Position numbers and translations under genes: made by a program. This document shows, in pieces, positions 53,328 through 61,787 of a stretch of DNA of 64,000 nt. The stretch's first letter is position 1. Every line of letters begins with the position of its first letter. The stretch lies in assembly GCF_026340565.1 (NCBI RefSeq), contig NZ_JAPEPB010000001.1:6732001-6796000 (forward strand), given 5' to 3'. Under the pieces are notes generated by a model that was given only the letters and a program-made list of their open reading frames with translations, ran no database searches and had not been told where the DNA came from. The stretch comes from Kitasatospora sp. NBC_01287. GTDB lineage: Bacteria; Actinomycetota; Actinomycetes; Streptomycetales; Streptomycetaceae.

Positions 53328-54524
53328 ATGGACCGCTGCGTCGTCCTGGTGGACGCGGGATACCTGCTGGGCGCCGCGGCCAGCCTGCTCGCCGGTGAGT
53401 CGGCCCGCTCCCGGGTGACCGTCGACCACACCGCGCTGATCGCCTCGCTGCGCGAGCGGGCCGAGGAGGAGACCGGCCTGCCGCTGCTGCGGATCTACTG
53501 GTTCGACGCGGCTCCCGAGCGCCGCCCGATGCCCGAGCACCGCCGGCTGCGGGTGCTGCCCCGGGTCACCGTGCGGCTGGGCGCGCTCACCCGGGCCGAG
53601 GGCCGCTGGGTGCAGAAGGGCGTGGACGCCGCGATGCACGCCGAGCTCTCCGAACTGGCCCGCAACCGGGCCTGCGCGGACGTGGTGCTGGTGACCGGCG
53701 ACGGTGATCTGCTGCCCGGCATGATGTCCGCCAAGGAGCACGGCGTGGCCGTGCACCTCTGGGCGCTGCAGGCCGCCGACGGTGACTTCAACCAGTCCGA
53801 GGACCTGGTCGGCGAGGCCGACGAGCGCCGGGTGCTGGACCGCGAGTGGATCACCCGCTCGGTGCGGCTGCGCGAGCCGGCCATCGCCTTCCCGCCCGCC
53901 GGCCCGCGTCCGGAGATCGCCAAGATCCTCGCCGCGCCGCCGGCCGCGCCGCCCGCCGCCGCGCCCGCCGCCGCCGAGGCCCCGCTGGCGTCGAGCGAGC
54001 CGGCCGCGCTGCCGCCGACCGCGCTGAAGGTCGTGCCCACCCCCAAGGACCTGGCGGGGCGCACCGCCCAGACGCACCACCACCCGGGCTCCGTCGCGGG
54101 CAACGGGCCGGTGCTGCGCTGGTCCTCCGACCGGGGCTGGGTGGACCGTCCGGCCGAGCCGCCGACCGCCGCCGACGCGCTGCCCACGTTGGCCCAGCTG
54201 ACCACCGCCGAGCAGCGCTGGGCCGACCGCGAGGAGGACATCACCGCGATCGGCGGCGACCCGCACGAGGTCGGCCAGGTCTTCGCCCGCCGCTGGACCG
54301 ACCGGCTCGGCGACCGCGAGCGGCTCACCCCGATCTGGTCCGACTACCCGCGCATCCCGCACCGGGTGGACGGCGAACTGCTGCGCTACGCGGCCCGGTT
54401 CGGCCTGCTCGCGCACAAGGACGACCAGATCGACGAGCACGACCGCTACGCGATCCGGGCCGGCTTCTGGAAGGAGTTGGCCGCCCGGGTGCCGGGCGGC
54501 GAGCTGATCGTGGTGGACGACTGA
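53328..54524 (+). CDS. NYN-domain (PIN-like) protein
   Basis: 398-residue protein with an N-terminal NYN domain, a PIN-like ribonuclease fold. Acidic residues of the likely metal site are visible: VDAGYLL, KGVDAAM and TGDGDLLP. The middle is a Pro/Ala-rich linker (about 205-245). The C-terminal third has ERWADREEDI and RIPHRVDGELLRYAARF but matches no domain I recognise. ATG 53328 has GGAAGAGG upstream. Probably acts on RNA; not tested here. Confidence 0.82.
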   Translation: MDRCVVLVDAGYLLGAAASLLAGESARSRVTVDHTALIASLRERAEEETGLPLLRIYWFDAAPERRPMPEHRRLRVLPRVTVRLGALTRAEGRWVQKGVDAAMHAELSELARNRACADVVLVTGDGDLLPGMMSAKEHGVAVHLWALQAADGDFNQSEDLVGEADERRVLDREWITRSVRLREPAIAFPPAGPRPEIAKILAAPPAAPPAAAPAAAEAPLASSEPAALPPTALKVVPTPKDLAGRTAQTHHHPGSVAGNGPVLRWSSDRGWVDRPAEPPTAADALPTLAQLTTAEQRWADREEDITAIGGDPHEVGQVFARRWTDRLGDRERLTPIWSDYPRIPHRVDGELLRYAARFGLLAHKDDQIDEHDRYAIRAGFWKELAARVPGGELIVVDD

Positions 54525-54749
54525 GCCGCCCTCCAGCCGCGGCAGGTCCGAGCCGTACCCCCGCGCTCAGGAGTCGGGCAACTGCTCGGCGCGGTCGAGG
54601 ACGGCGATCCGCTCGCGGGGCTGGCAGGGCCCGGCCGCCAGAGTGGTTCGCCGGTCGGGGTGTTCCGGCGGTGGTGCCGGCCGGTCGTCGTGGTGCTGGA
54701 CGGTCGTCGTGGTGCCGGCCGGTCGTCGCCGTGGTGCTGCCGGTTCCGC

Positions 54750-55553
54750 TCAGCCGACCTTGTGGTGCTGGGTGGTGGCGAGTTCGCGTACCGCGTGGGC
54801 GACGGCTCCGAAGTCCTTGCTGAGGATCTTGGAGTGGTTGCTCGCGACCTTCGCGCTGACCTGGATGTTGGGGTTGCGGGCGATCATCGGGTCGAGGTTG
54901 GTGCGGAGCTGCTCCATCACCTTCGCATCGGCGCCGAGGTTGCCGCCGGTGCCGAGGACGTACCGGGTCGGTGCGGTCAGGCGCTCGAAGACCGGTTCGA
55001 GGGCGGCGGGGGAGCACAGCTCGTTGAGTTCGAGGTTGATCTCGGCATGCTGGACGGCGCTCATCCGCGCGGCCAGTCCCAGCGGGCGGCAGATCGGGAA
55101 GATCGGGCTGAGTCGGCGGAACAGCTTGCGGACCTGCTCCCGGGTGGCCTCGTCGAGCCACTCGCTCGGCAGCGCGCCGTCCACGGACACCACGGCCTGG
55201 ACGCGCTCCGGGTTGCGGGCGGCCCAGTGCACCGCGATCAGCGCACCGTACGACCAGCCCACCAGGATGGGCCGCTCCACGCCTCTGGCTTCGAGGACGG
55301 CGTCGAGGTCGCGCAGGCAGGCCTCGAAGGAGTAGTCGCCGGCGGTCTTGGACTTGCCGCGGGCGCGTTCGTCGAAGGTGATGTGCCGGTAGCCGTCGCC
55401 GAGGTCGGCCATGACGCGCCGCCAGTCCTTCTGGGAGGCGTAGGACCCGTTGAGGTAGACCACGGGGCGGCCGGTGCCGCCGGTGTCGGTCACGGCCAGG
55501 GCGGTGTCGTCGACCGACAGCATGCCGGTCCAGGCGGGGTGGTTGGTGGTCAT
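54750..55553 (-). CDS. Alpha/beta hydrolase
   Basis: 267-residue alpha/beta-hydrolase. GWSYGALIA holds the nucleophilic Ser, VVYLNGSYASQKDW is the oxyanion segment, and VASNHSKILS near residue 245 holds a candidate His. ATG 55553. Upstream (55554-55860) the DNA is less GC-rich and has repeated CGTTGCA-type motifs; downstream (54671-54740) a degenerate 20-bp tandem array. Substrate unknown. Confidence 0.82.
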   Translation of the reverse strand: MTTNHPAWTGMLSVDDTALAVTDTGGTGRPVVYLNGSYASQKDWRRVMADLGDGYRHITFDERARGKSKTAGDYSFEACLRDLDAVLEARGVERPILVGWSYGALIAVHWAARNPERVQAVVSVDGALPSEWLDEATREQVRKLFRRLSPIFPICRPLGLAARMSAVQHAEINLELNELCSPAALEPVFERLTAPTRYVLGTGGNLGADAKVMEQLRTNLDPMIARNPNIQVSAKVASNHSKILSKDFGAVAHAVRELATTQHHKVG

Positions 55554-55870
55554 GGTGTGCCTCGTTCCAGGGTCGGGAGGGGTGGACGGTGGTGCTGTCG
55601 GTGCTGTCGGTGCTCTTGGGCGTGTGGTGGATCCGGCCGTGGTCGGTGCCGGTGTCCAGAGCCGCGCTCGTCGTTTCCGATGAGGGAAACGCTACGTTGC
55701 ATTCAAGGATCTGGCAACAACATTTAACGCGCATGACTGCCATCATGGCAGGTGAGCGGCGGGATTTCGTTGCACTGCCTTGCCGGTTAACGCAACGAGC
55801 CTGCGCTGCTGTTCAGTGCAATGAGTTGAAGGTGAACGCTATGCGGGAGACGCCACGGACCGTGCAGGAG

Positions 55871-55926
55871 GCCGCGATGCCGCGATGCCGCGATGCCGTG
55901 ATGCCGTGATGCCGCGATGCCGGGAG
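55871..55926 (+). repeat. Octanucleotide array
   Basis: Seven units of 8 bp: GCCGCGAT x3, GCCGTGAT x2, GCCGCGAT and GCCGGGAG. An ATG recurs across units, but no supportable ORF is present. Confidence 0.85.
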
Positions 55927-56121
55927 GCAGCGCCGCGGGACCTCAGGACGCCCCACGGGCCCACGGACGTGGCGAGCGCCGTGGCGACCCTGGCAGTGCT
56001 CTCGCGCTGCCCTCGCGCTGACCGTCGCGCTGACCGCGGCGGGTGGTGACGCGGGGACGCGGTGAGGCGGTGACGTGGCGGCGGTGCGGGCCCCTGGTCC
56101 GGATTCCTCATGGTCGGCGCG

Positions 56122-56127
56122 TAGAGT
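56122..56127 (+). promoter_or_regulatory. -10 element, leaderless ABC gene
   Basis: TAGAGT ends 8 bp before GTG 56136; no SD is seen. Confidence 0.45.
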
Positions 56128-56135
56128 CGTCGCTC

Positions 56136-57089
56136 GTGAGTGACGCCCCCTTGCCCTGCTGCTCCGTCCGGGGCCTCACCAAGAGCCACGGCGAGATCCT
56201 GGCCAACGACGGGGTCGACCTGGAGATCCGCCAGGGCGAGATCTTCGGGCTGCTCGGCCCCAACGGCGCCGGCAAGTCCACTCTGGTCCGCCAGCTGACC
56301 GGTCTGCTGCGCCCGGACGCCGGCAGCATCGAGATCCTCGGCCACGACGTGGTCCGCCACCCGGACCGGGCGGCCCGGCTGCTCGGCTACCTAGGTCAGG
56401 AGTCCACCGCGCTGGACGAGCTGACCGTGGCGCTGGCCGCCGAGACCACCGGCCGGCTGCGCGGGCTGGGCCGGGCCGCCGCCCGGGCCCGGAGCGCCGA
56501 GGTGCTCGCCGAGCTGGGCCTCGAACCGCTGGCCAGCCGGCCGCTCGCCAAGCTCTCCGGCGGCCAGCGGCGACTGGCCTGCTTCGCCGCCGCCCTGGTC
56601 GGTGAGCGCCCGCTGCTGGTCCTGGACGAGCCCACCACCGGCATGGACCCGGTGGCCCGCCGGGCGGTCTGGTCCGCGGTGGACCGGCGCCGGGCCGAGC
56701 ACGGCACCACCGTGCTGCTGGTCACCCACAACGTGATCGAGGCCGAGACGGTGCTCGACCGGGTCGCCGTGCTGGACGAGGGCAGGGTGATCGCCTGCGA
56801 CACGCCCGGCGGTCTGAAGGCGCTGGTCGACGGCGACGTCCGACTCGACCTGGTCTGGCGCGCCGAGCCCCCCCTCGCGGTGGCCGCGGTCGCCCGGCTG
56901 GCCGAGCGCGCGGAGCGCACCGGACGGCGCTGGACGGTGCGCACCACTCCGGAGGAGGCCAGGGAGCTGGTCGCCGCCGTCACCACCGGGCCGGCCTTCG
57001 CCGCGCTGGACGACTTCACCCTGGCCACTCCGAGCCTGGAGGACGTCTACCTCCGGCTCGGCGGCCGCCACCAAGGACTGGCGAAGTGA
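56136..57089 (+). CDS. ABC transporter ATPase
   Basis: 317-residue ABC ATPase of the multidrug/antibiotic exporter kind. Walker A GPNGAGKST, signature LSGGQRR, Walker B LLVLDEPTTGMDP and the switch His in LLVTHNV are all present. GTG 56136 is used: upstream frame lacks support. It is probably leaderless (TAGAGT at 56122-56127). The permease gene overlaps the stop by GTGA, so the two form one exporter. Confidence 0.9.
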   Translation: MSDAPLPCCSVRGLTKSHGEILANDGVDLEIRQGEIFGLLGPNGAGKSTLVRQLTGLLRPDAGSIEILGHDVVRHPDRAARLLGYLGQESTALDELTVALAAETTGRLRGLGRAAARARSAEVLAELGLEPLASRPLAKLSGGQRRLACFAAALVGERPLLVLDEPTTGMDPVARRAVWSAVDRRRAEHGTTVLLVTHNVIEAETVLDRVAVLDEGRVIACDTPGGLKALVDGDVRLDLVWRAEPPLAVAAVARLAERAERTGRRWTVRTTPEEARELVAAVTTGPAFAALDDFTLATPSLEDVYLRLGGRHQGLAK

Positions 57090-57892
57090 CCGTACTCACC
57101 CCCGCCGCCGCCCCGGCGGCGACCCGGGCCCCCGCCCCGCTGGCCCCCGCCGCCCGGCTGCTGCCGGCCCTGGCGGCCGTCTACCGGGCGCAGCTGGCCC
57201 GGGCCAAGGTGGCCCGGATCCCGCTGATGTTCGTCGCCACCTTCCAGTCCGTCGGCATCCTGGTGATGATGCGCGGGGTGGTCGACGGCGGTGACAACCC
57301 GTCGGCGCGCGCCGTGGTGGCCGGATCCAGCGTGCTGGTGGTCGCCTTCGTGGCGCTCAACCTGCTCGCCCAGTACTTCGGCAAGCTGCGCGCCACCGGC
57401 GGCCTGGACCACTACGCGACGCTGCCGGTGCCGGCCGCCTCGGTGGTGCTCGGCGCGGCCGGCGCCTACGCCTCCTTCACGCTGCCGGGCGCCCTGGTGA
57501 CGGCGGCCTTCGGCTCGGTGCTCTTCGGGCTGCCGCTCGCGCACCTGTGGGTGCTGCTGGTGGTCGTCCCGCTGGCCGGTGCCGCGCTCTCCGGCCTGGG
57601 TGCCGCGCTCGGACTGCTGGCCCCCAAGCAGGAGCTGGCCACCATGGCGGGCCAGCTCGGCATGTCGGCCGCGCTGCTGCTCGGCGTGCTGCCCGCCTCC
57701 CACCTGCCGGCGGCGGTGCGGGCGCTGCGCGACCTGCTGCCCTCGACGTACGGGGTGGACGCCTTCGCCGCCACCTTCGCGCGCCGGCCCGACTGGCCGC
57801 TGGTGCTGGCCGACCTGGCGGTCTGCGCGGTGGTCGGCGTGCTCTCGCTGGGGTTCGCCACCTGGTCCTACCGCCGCGCCACGACCCGCTAG
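57086..57892 (+). CDS. ABC-2 type permease
   Basis: 268-residue membrane protein with about six helices, including VLNLLAQYFGKLRATGGLDHYATLPVPAAS as the conserved permease region. GTG 57086 overlaps the ATPase stop by GTGA. It forms an exporter with that ATPase. A hairpin (57896-57918) follows the stop. Confidence 0.88.
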   Translation: MTVLTPAAAPAATRAPAPLAPAARLLPALAAVYRAQLARAKVARIPLMFVATFQSVGILVMMRGVVDGGDNPSARAVVAGSSVLVVAFVALNLLAQYFGKLRATGGLDHYATLPVPAASVVLGAAGAYASFTLPGALVTAAFGSVLFGLPLAHLWVLLVVVPLAGAALSGLGAALGLLAPKQELATMAGQLGMSAALLLGVLPASHLPAAVRALRDLLPSTYGVDAFAATFARRPDWPLVLADLAVCAVVGVLSLGFATWSYRRATTR

Positions 57893-57895
57893 CGG

Positions 57896-57918
57896 GTTTC
57901 GCGGCCTTGGCGTGAAAC
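57896..57918 (+). terminator. Small hairpin after the permease
   Basis: 8-bp stem with one G-T wobble (GTTTCGCG with CGTGAAAC) and a 7-nt loop. Partial terminator or leader element for the next gene. Confidence 0.4.
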
Positions 57919-57919
57919 G

Positions 57920-58801
57920 ATGGGTGCCGTGACCGTACCGAACAGTTCTCCGGACGCTCCTTCTCCGGACATCCAGTCGTCGGGTGCCGAGCCGCTCCAG
58001 GGCTCCGCCCCCCTGGCCCCCCAGTGGCGCCGGCTCCTGGACGAGCTGCGGGTCGGCGCCCCGATCTTCGGCGCCTGCCTGCTGCTCGGTGTGCTCATGG
58101 GCGCGCTCTGGTACTGGCTGGCCCCCGAGGTCCCGTTGGTGGTGCACGGCCAGAGCGTGCTGTACGTGGACCCGGAGGGCGAGCAGCGCGCCGGGGCCGA
58201 CGGCACCTTCGTGCTGCTGGGCCTCGCCTTCGGGCTGCTCACCGCGCTGGCCGCGTTCTTCTGGACGCGCGGGCGCGGCGGCGGCATCGTGGTGGCGGCC
58301 GCGCTCTCCCTCGGCGGCCTGGCCGGTTCGCTGATCGCCTGGCCGCTGGGCATCGCGCTCGGCCCCACCAAGGACCTCATCGCCCACGCCAAGCAGGTCG
58401 GCGACGGGCACACCTTCAACGAGGCGCTCCAGCTCGGCGCGCACGGCGCGGTACTGGCCTGGCCGATGGCGGCCCTGGTGCTGCTGCTGGCCCTCACCGC
58501 CACCTTCGGCAAGCGCGAGGAGGACCCGCCGCCGTACTGGGCGGGCCCGGCGGTGCCGTCGGCCGGTGGGCCGGTGGACGAGCTGCGACCGCCGACGACC
58601 GTCGCCGACCCGGCGCCCGCCGACGCGCCGCCCGGTCAGGGTGGTCACAGCGGTCAGGGCGGGCAGGGCGGTCAGGGCGGTCAGGGCGGTCAGAGTGGCC
58701 AGGCCGGGCAGGGCGGCCCGGTCGTGCCGCCGCCGTCCTCGTCCTCGAAGTCATCGCAGCCGGCTGATCTCGGCGCTGACGGCTCCCGTCAGGCGCACTA
58801 G
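57920..58801 (+). CDS. Membrane protein with Gly/Gln-repeat tail
   Basis: 293-residue membrane protein, possibly of the DUF2567 type. Four helices at about 48-70, 95-112, 118-142 and 172-192. VDPEGEQRAGADGTFVLLGLAFGLL and GPTKDLIAHAKQVGDG are the features I can point to. The tail has GQGG repeats from a 9-bp array (58636-58710). ATG 57920 or GTG 57929 are both possible; neither has a good SD. The last 51 bp overlap the convergent ybaK stop. Confidence 0.7.
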   Translation: MGAVTVPNSSPDAPSPDIQSSGAEPLQGSAPLAPQWRRLLDELRVGAPIFGACLLLGVLMGALWYWLAPEVPLVVHGQSVLYVDPEGEQRAGADGTFVLLGLAFGLLTALAAFFWTRGRGGGIVVAAALSLGGLAGSLIAWPLGIALGPTKDLIAHAKQVGDGHTFNEALQLGAHGAVLAWPMAALVLLLALTATFGKREEDPPPYWAGPAVPSAGGPVDELRPPTTVADPAPADAPPGQGGHSGQGGQGGQGGQGGQSGQAGQGGPVVPPPSSSSKSSQPADLGADGSRQAH

Positions 58802-59257
58802 GTCGGCCGGCGTGAGCTCCACCTCCAGGCCGCGCCGGCCCGCCGAGACGTAGATCGTCGGGTGGGCCAGCGCGCCGGCGTCCAGCACCGTGGGCAGCGG
58901 CTTGCGCTGGCCCAGGGGCGAGATCCCGCCACGCACGTAACCGCTGCTGCGCTCGGCGGCGGCCGGGTCGGCCATCGCGGCCCGCTTGCCGCCCACCGCG
59001 GCCGCCAGCGCCTTGAGGTCCAGCTGCCCGGCCACCGGCACCACGCCCACCGTGAGCGCGCCGTCCACCTCGGCCACCAGCGTCTTGAACACCCGCTCCG
59101 GGGCCACTCCGAGCGCCTGCGCGGCCTCGCCGCCGTAGGAGGGCGCCGCCGGGTCGTGCTGGTAGGCGTGCACGGTGAAGGGCACCCCGGCCGCCTCCAG
59201 CGCCACCGTGGCGGGGGTGCCCTTGCCGCCGCCGCCGCTCTTCTTCGCCTTCGCCAT
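58751..59257 (-). CDS. YbaK/EbsC-type Cys-tRNA deacylase
   Basis: 168-residue aminoacyl-tRNA editing domain protein of the YbaK family, which deacylates misacylated Cys-tRNA(Pro). TPATVALEAAGVPFTVHAYQHD and ERVFKTLVAEVDG and GGISPLGQRKPLPTVLD are the conserved segments. ATG 59257, after GAGGAC, is used; the GTG 59284 is upstream but inside the repeat array. The gene follows the LON-domain gene on the same strand, through a 13-bp minisatellite. The 3' end overlaps the membrane protein gene by 51 bp. Confidence 0.88.
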   Translation of the reverse strand: MAKAKKSGGGGKGTPATVALEAAGVPFTVHAYQHDPAAPSYGGEAAQALGVAPERVFKTLVAEVDGALTVGVVPVAGQLDLKALAAAVGGKRAAMADPAAAERSSGYVRGGISPLGQRKPLPTVLDAGALAHPTIYVSAGRRGLEVELTPADLVRLTGAVSAEISRLR

Positions 59258-59283
59258 GTCCTCGGTCCCTGAGCGGCTGGTCA

Positions 59284-59439
59284 CTGGTGGTTTCAGACGC
59301 TGGTCTCAGACGCCGGTCTTGGTCAGCGGTCTCGGCCAACGGTCTCAGACGGGAATCTCATACGCCGGTCTCATACGGCTGTCTCATACGTTGGTCTCAT
59401 GCGTTGGTCTCAGCTCAACGTCTCAGACGGCTGTCTCAG
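59284..59439 (-). repeat. 13-bp minisatellite, 12 units
   Basis: Twelve contiguous units of exactly 13 bp. Plus-strand consensus ACGCYGGTCTCAK (K is G or T); 7-11 of the positions hold in most units. On the minus strand the unit begins CTGAGAC. The first unit includes the TGA stop of the LON gene (59438-59436). The array almost fills the gap to ybaK, ending 27 bp before its start. Confidence 0.92.
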
Positions 59440-60164
59440 TTCGGGCTGAACGCCTGCCGGGTCAGCTCCACCGCGGGCACCGAGGGCAGCCAGGCGAGCA
59501 GCGCGGTCTCCCGGCGCAGCAGCTCCAGCTCGGTGCTCAGCCGGGTCGCCGTGTCCGGGCAGGCCAGCAGCCGCTGCTTGACCGGGACGTCCAGCACCGC
59601 GGCGGCCGCCACCAGGTAGGAGAGCACCTGCGGGTCGTCGGGCAGCTCCTGCTCGCCCGTCAGGCTCGCCTGCCGGGCCCCGGCCAACCGCTTCTGGTAC
59701 GCCCGGAACGCGCGCTCCACGCCGCCGGCCAGCGCGCCGGCGCCGCTGCCCGGCTCCTCCTCGATCAGCTCGCACGCGCCGACCAGGTAGGGCCCGCCGG
59801 TCTCCACCTCGCGCAGCCGGAACCGGGTGGTCCCGGTGACCAGCAGTTCGTAGCGCCCGTCCGCCTGCGGCGTCACCGAGGCCACGTCGGCCACGCAGCC
59901 GATGTGGTGCAGCGCCTCCAGCGGATCGCCGCTCGCCGTGCCCAGCCCGGCCAGCGGCCCGGGCACCTCGTCGCTCTCCGTCACCGGCGCCACCTCGCGC
60001 CCGTCCTTGATGGCCAGCACCCCGAACCGCCGCGGCTGGTCCTCGGGGCCGGCCAGCAAATCGGCCACCAGCCGGCGGTAGCGCTCCTCGAACACATGGA
60101 GGGGCAGCACCAGCCCGGGGTAGAGCACGGCATTCAGCGGGAAGATCGGCAGCCGTTCTGTCAC
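59436..60164 (-). CDS. LON substrate-binding domain protein
   Basis: 242-residue protein consisting only of a Lon N-terminal (LON-SB) domain: LPIFPLNAVLYPGLVLPLHVFEERYR at the start and FGVLAIKDGREV. No ATPase or protease domain is present, so it is a stand-alone adaptor-like protein of unknown function. GTG 60164 with TACGCT (60177-60172) 7 bp upstream and no SD suggests a leaderless start. The stop lies within the 13-bp array. Confidence 0.85.
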   Translation of the reverse strand: MTERLPIFPLNAVLYPGLVLPLHVFEERYRRLVADLLAGPEDQPRRFGVLAIKDGREVAPVTESDEVPGPLAGLGTASGDPLEALHHIGCVADVASVTPQADGRYELLVTGTTRFRLREVETGGPYLVGACELIEEEPGSGAGALAGGVERAFRAYQKRLAGARQASLTGEQELPDDPQVLSYLVAAAAVLDVPVKQRLLACPDTATRLSTELELLRRETALLAWLPSVPAVELTRQAFSPN

Positions 60165-60354
60165 GGCGCACAGCGTAGCCGCCCGCGGCGACAGGTCGGC
60201 CACCCGGAGGGCGCTGTCCGGCTCCACGGCCGCAACTCGTGCTGGCACCACCTCGCGGTTGGGGTGTTGGCACGCTGTTTCCAGGTGTGCGGCTGCGAAA
60301 TGCTTGATCCAGCAGCAGGACCGCCCCGCTGCTCGACGGTCAAGGAGTCACCCC

Positions 60355-61743
60355 ATGTTCAACGCGCTCACCAGGGTCACCAGCGTTGCCGGCGCTACCG
60401 ATGGCGTCGTCCCTGACACCGCGCGGCGGCGGGCGCCGCGCCGGCTGCTGCTCACCACGGCGCTGCTGGCCACGGCGGCCGCGGTGGGCGCGGTCGTCCC
60501 GGCGGGCCCCGCCATGGCGGCCGATCCCGGGCAGCGTGCGCGGGTGGTGCTGCCCGCACCCAGCGGGCCGCACCAGGTCGGCACCGTCTCGCTCCACCTG
60601 GTGGACAACTCGCGCCCGGACCCCTGGGTCCCCGCGCAGCCGGCCCGCGAACTGATGGTCAGCCTGCGCTACCCCGCCGCCTTCCCCGCCAAGGACGCCG
60701 CGCGCTACCCGCTCGCCCCGCAGTTGGCGCCCGGTGTGGCCGCCGCCTTCCCCGACCAGTACCTGAACACCAACGGGGAGCCGCTCGACCAGGTCGACTG
60801 GGCGGCCACCCTGACCCACGCCCACCAGGGCGCCCCGGTGGACCGGAGCGGGGGCCGGCTCCCGGTGGTGCTCTACTCGCCCGGCGCCGGCGACCCCGGC
60901 TCGCTGAACAGCACCCTGGCGGACGACCTGGCCTCGCGCGGCTACCTCGTGGTGACCGTCGACCACACCTACGAGGCCCCGGCGGTGGAGTTCCCCGGCA
61001 CCCCGCCGCGGGTGGTGACCGGCGTGCTCGGCCAGCAGTTCGGCGCGGTCCAGGACGACCCGGCCGAGGTCACCGCCCTGATACAGAAGGTGATGTCGAC
61101 CCGGGTGGCCGACACCCGCTTCGTGCTGGACCAGGTGGACGCCCTGGCGGCCGGTCGCGATCCGGACGCCGACGGGCAGCGACTGCCCCGCGGGCTGGCC
61201 GGCTCCCCGGATCCGGACCGGATCGGCATGTTCGGCCAGTCCGGCGGCGGCTTCACCGCCACCCAGGCCATGCACGACGATCCGCGGATCAAGGCCGCCG
61301 CCGACCTCGACGGCGTGCTCGGTCTCGTCCAGAACGACACCGACCCCATCGACCCCTCCACCACCTCGACCGCCGCCGCCGACGGGGTCGACCGCCCGAT
61401 GCTGCTGATGGGCAGTCAGGGCGATGACCACAACACCGACCCCTCCTGGGCTGCCCTGTGGCAGCACAGCACCGGCTGGCACCGCGATGTGACGCTGACG
61501 GGTTCGACCGAGACGACGTTCACGGACAAGGAGACGATGCTGCCGCAGATCGCCCGCCAGTTGAAGCTGCCGTCGAGCACCCTCGACCTCGGCAAGGAGA
61601 TCGGCACCATCCCGCCCGAGCGCGCCGTCGCCGAACAGCGCGCCTATCTCGGCTCCTTCTTCGACCGCTGGCTGCGCGGCCACAACGACCACCTGCTCGA
61701 CGGCCCCAGCGCCGCCTACCCCGACGCGCAGCTCGTGCCGTAG
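60355..61743 (+). CDS. Secreted PAF-acetylhydrolase-like lipase
   Basis: 462-residue exported alpha/beta-hydrolase. The N-terminus has paired Arg (RRAPRRLLLTTALL) and a hydrophobic stretch ending PAMA-ADPG, so Tat or Sec export is likely with cleavage about residue 56. The nucleophile is Ser in GQSGGG and the His is in QGDDHN or later; SPGAGDPG is the oxyanion segment. ATG 60355 has AAGGAG 7 bp upstream. Similar to platelet-activating-factor acetylhydrolase/chlorophyllase-type proteins; substrate not determined. Confidence 0.82.
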   Translation: MFNALTRVTSVAGATDGVVPDTARRRAPRRLLLTTALLATAAAVGAVVPAGPAMAADPGQRARVVLPAPSGPHQVGTVSLHLVDNSRPDPWVPAQPARELMVSLRYPAAFPAKDAARYPLAPQLAPGVAAAFPDQYLNTNGEPLDQVDWAATLTHAHQGAPVDRSGGRLPVVLYSPGAGDPGSLNSTLADDLASRGYLVVTVDHTYEAPAVEFPGTPPRVVTGVLGQQFGAVQDDPAEVTALIQKVMSTRVADTRFVLDQVDALAAGRDPDADGQRLPRGLAGSPDPDRIGMFGQSGGGFTATQAMHDDPRIKAAADLDGVLGLVQNDTDPIDPSTTSTAAADGVDRPMLLMGSQGDDHNTDPSWAALWQHSTGWHRDVTLTGSTETTFTDKETMLPQIARQLKLPSSTLDLGKEIGTIPPERAVAEQRAYLGSFFDRWLRGHNDHLLDGPSAAYPDAQLVP

Positions 61744-61764
61744 CCTGCTCGGCACGCTGCTCCA

Positions 61765-61783
61765 CGGGGCGTCGAACGCCCCG
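61765..61783. terminator. Bidirectional terminator
   Basis: CGGGGCG/CGCCCCG 7-bp stem with TCGAA loop (61765-61771, 61777-61783) between convergent genes. Confidence 0.7.
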
Positions 61784-61787
61784 CTGT

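Larger units (their letters stand above)
55554..56135. promoter_or_regulatory. Repeat-rich intergenic region
   Basis: 582 bp with no supportable gene. Relative to the rest it has an AT-richer segment (55680-55830) with CGTTGCA at 55695-55701 and 55768-55774, inverted CGCAACG (55791-55797) and TTGCACTG/CAGTGCAA (55770-55777, 55814-55821). To its right are octamer and dodecamer arrays. The left half is likely the hydrolase promoter region. Confidence 0.5.

Noticed and set aside
55589..55909. Short gene in the intergenic gap.
   Set aside because: Low-quality codon use, no SD, and it runs into the octamer array.
59284..59439. CRISPR array.
   Set aside because: The units are 13 bp and contiguous with no spacers, and no cas genes are near.
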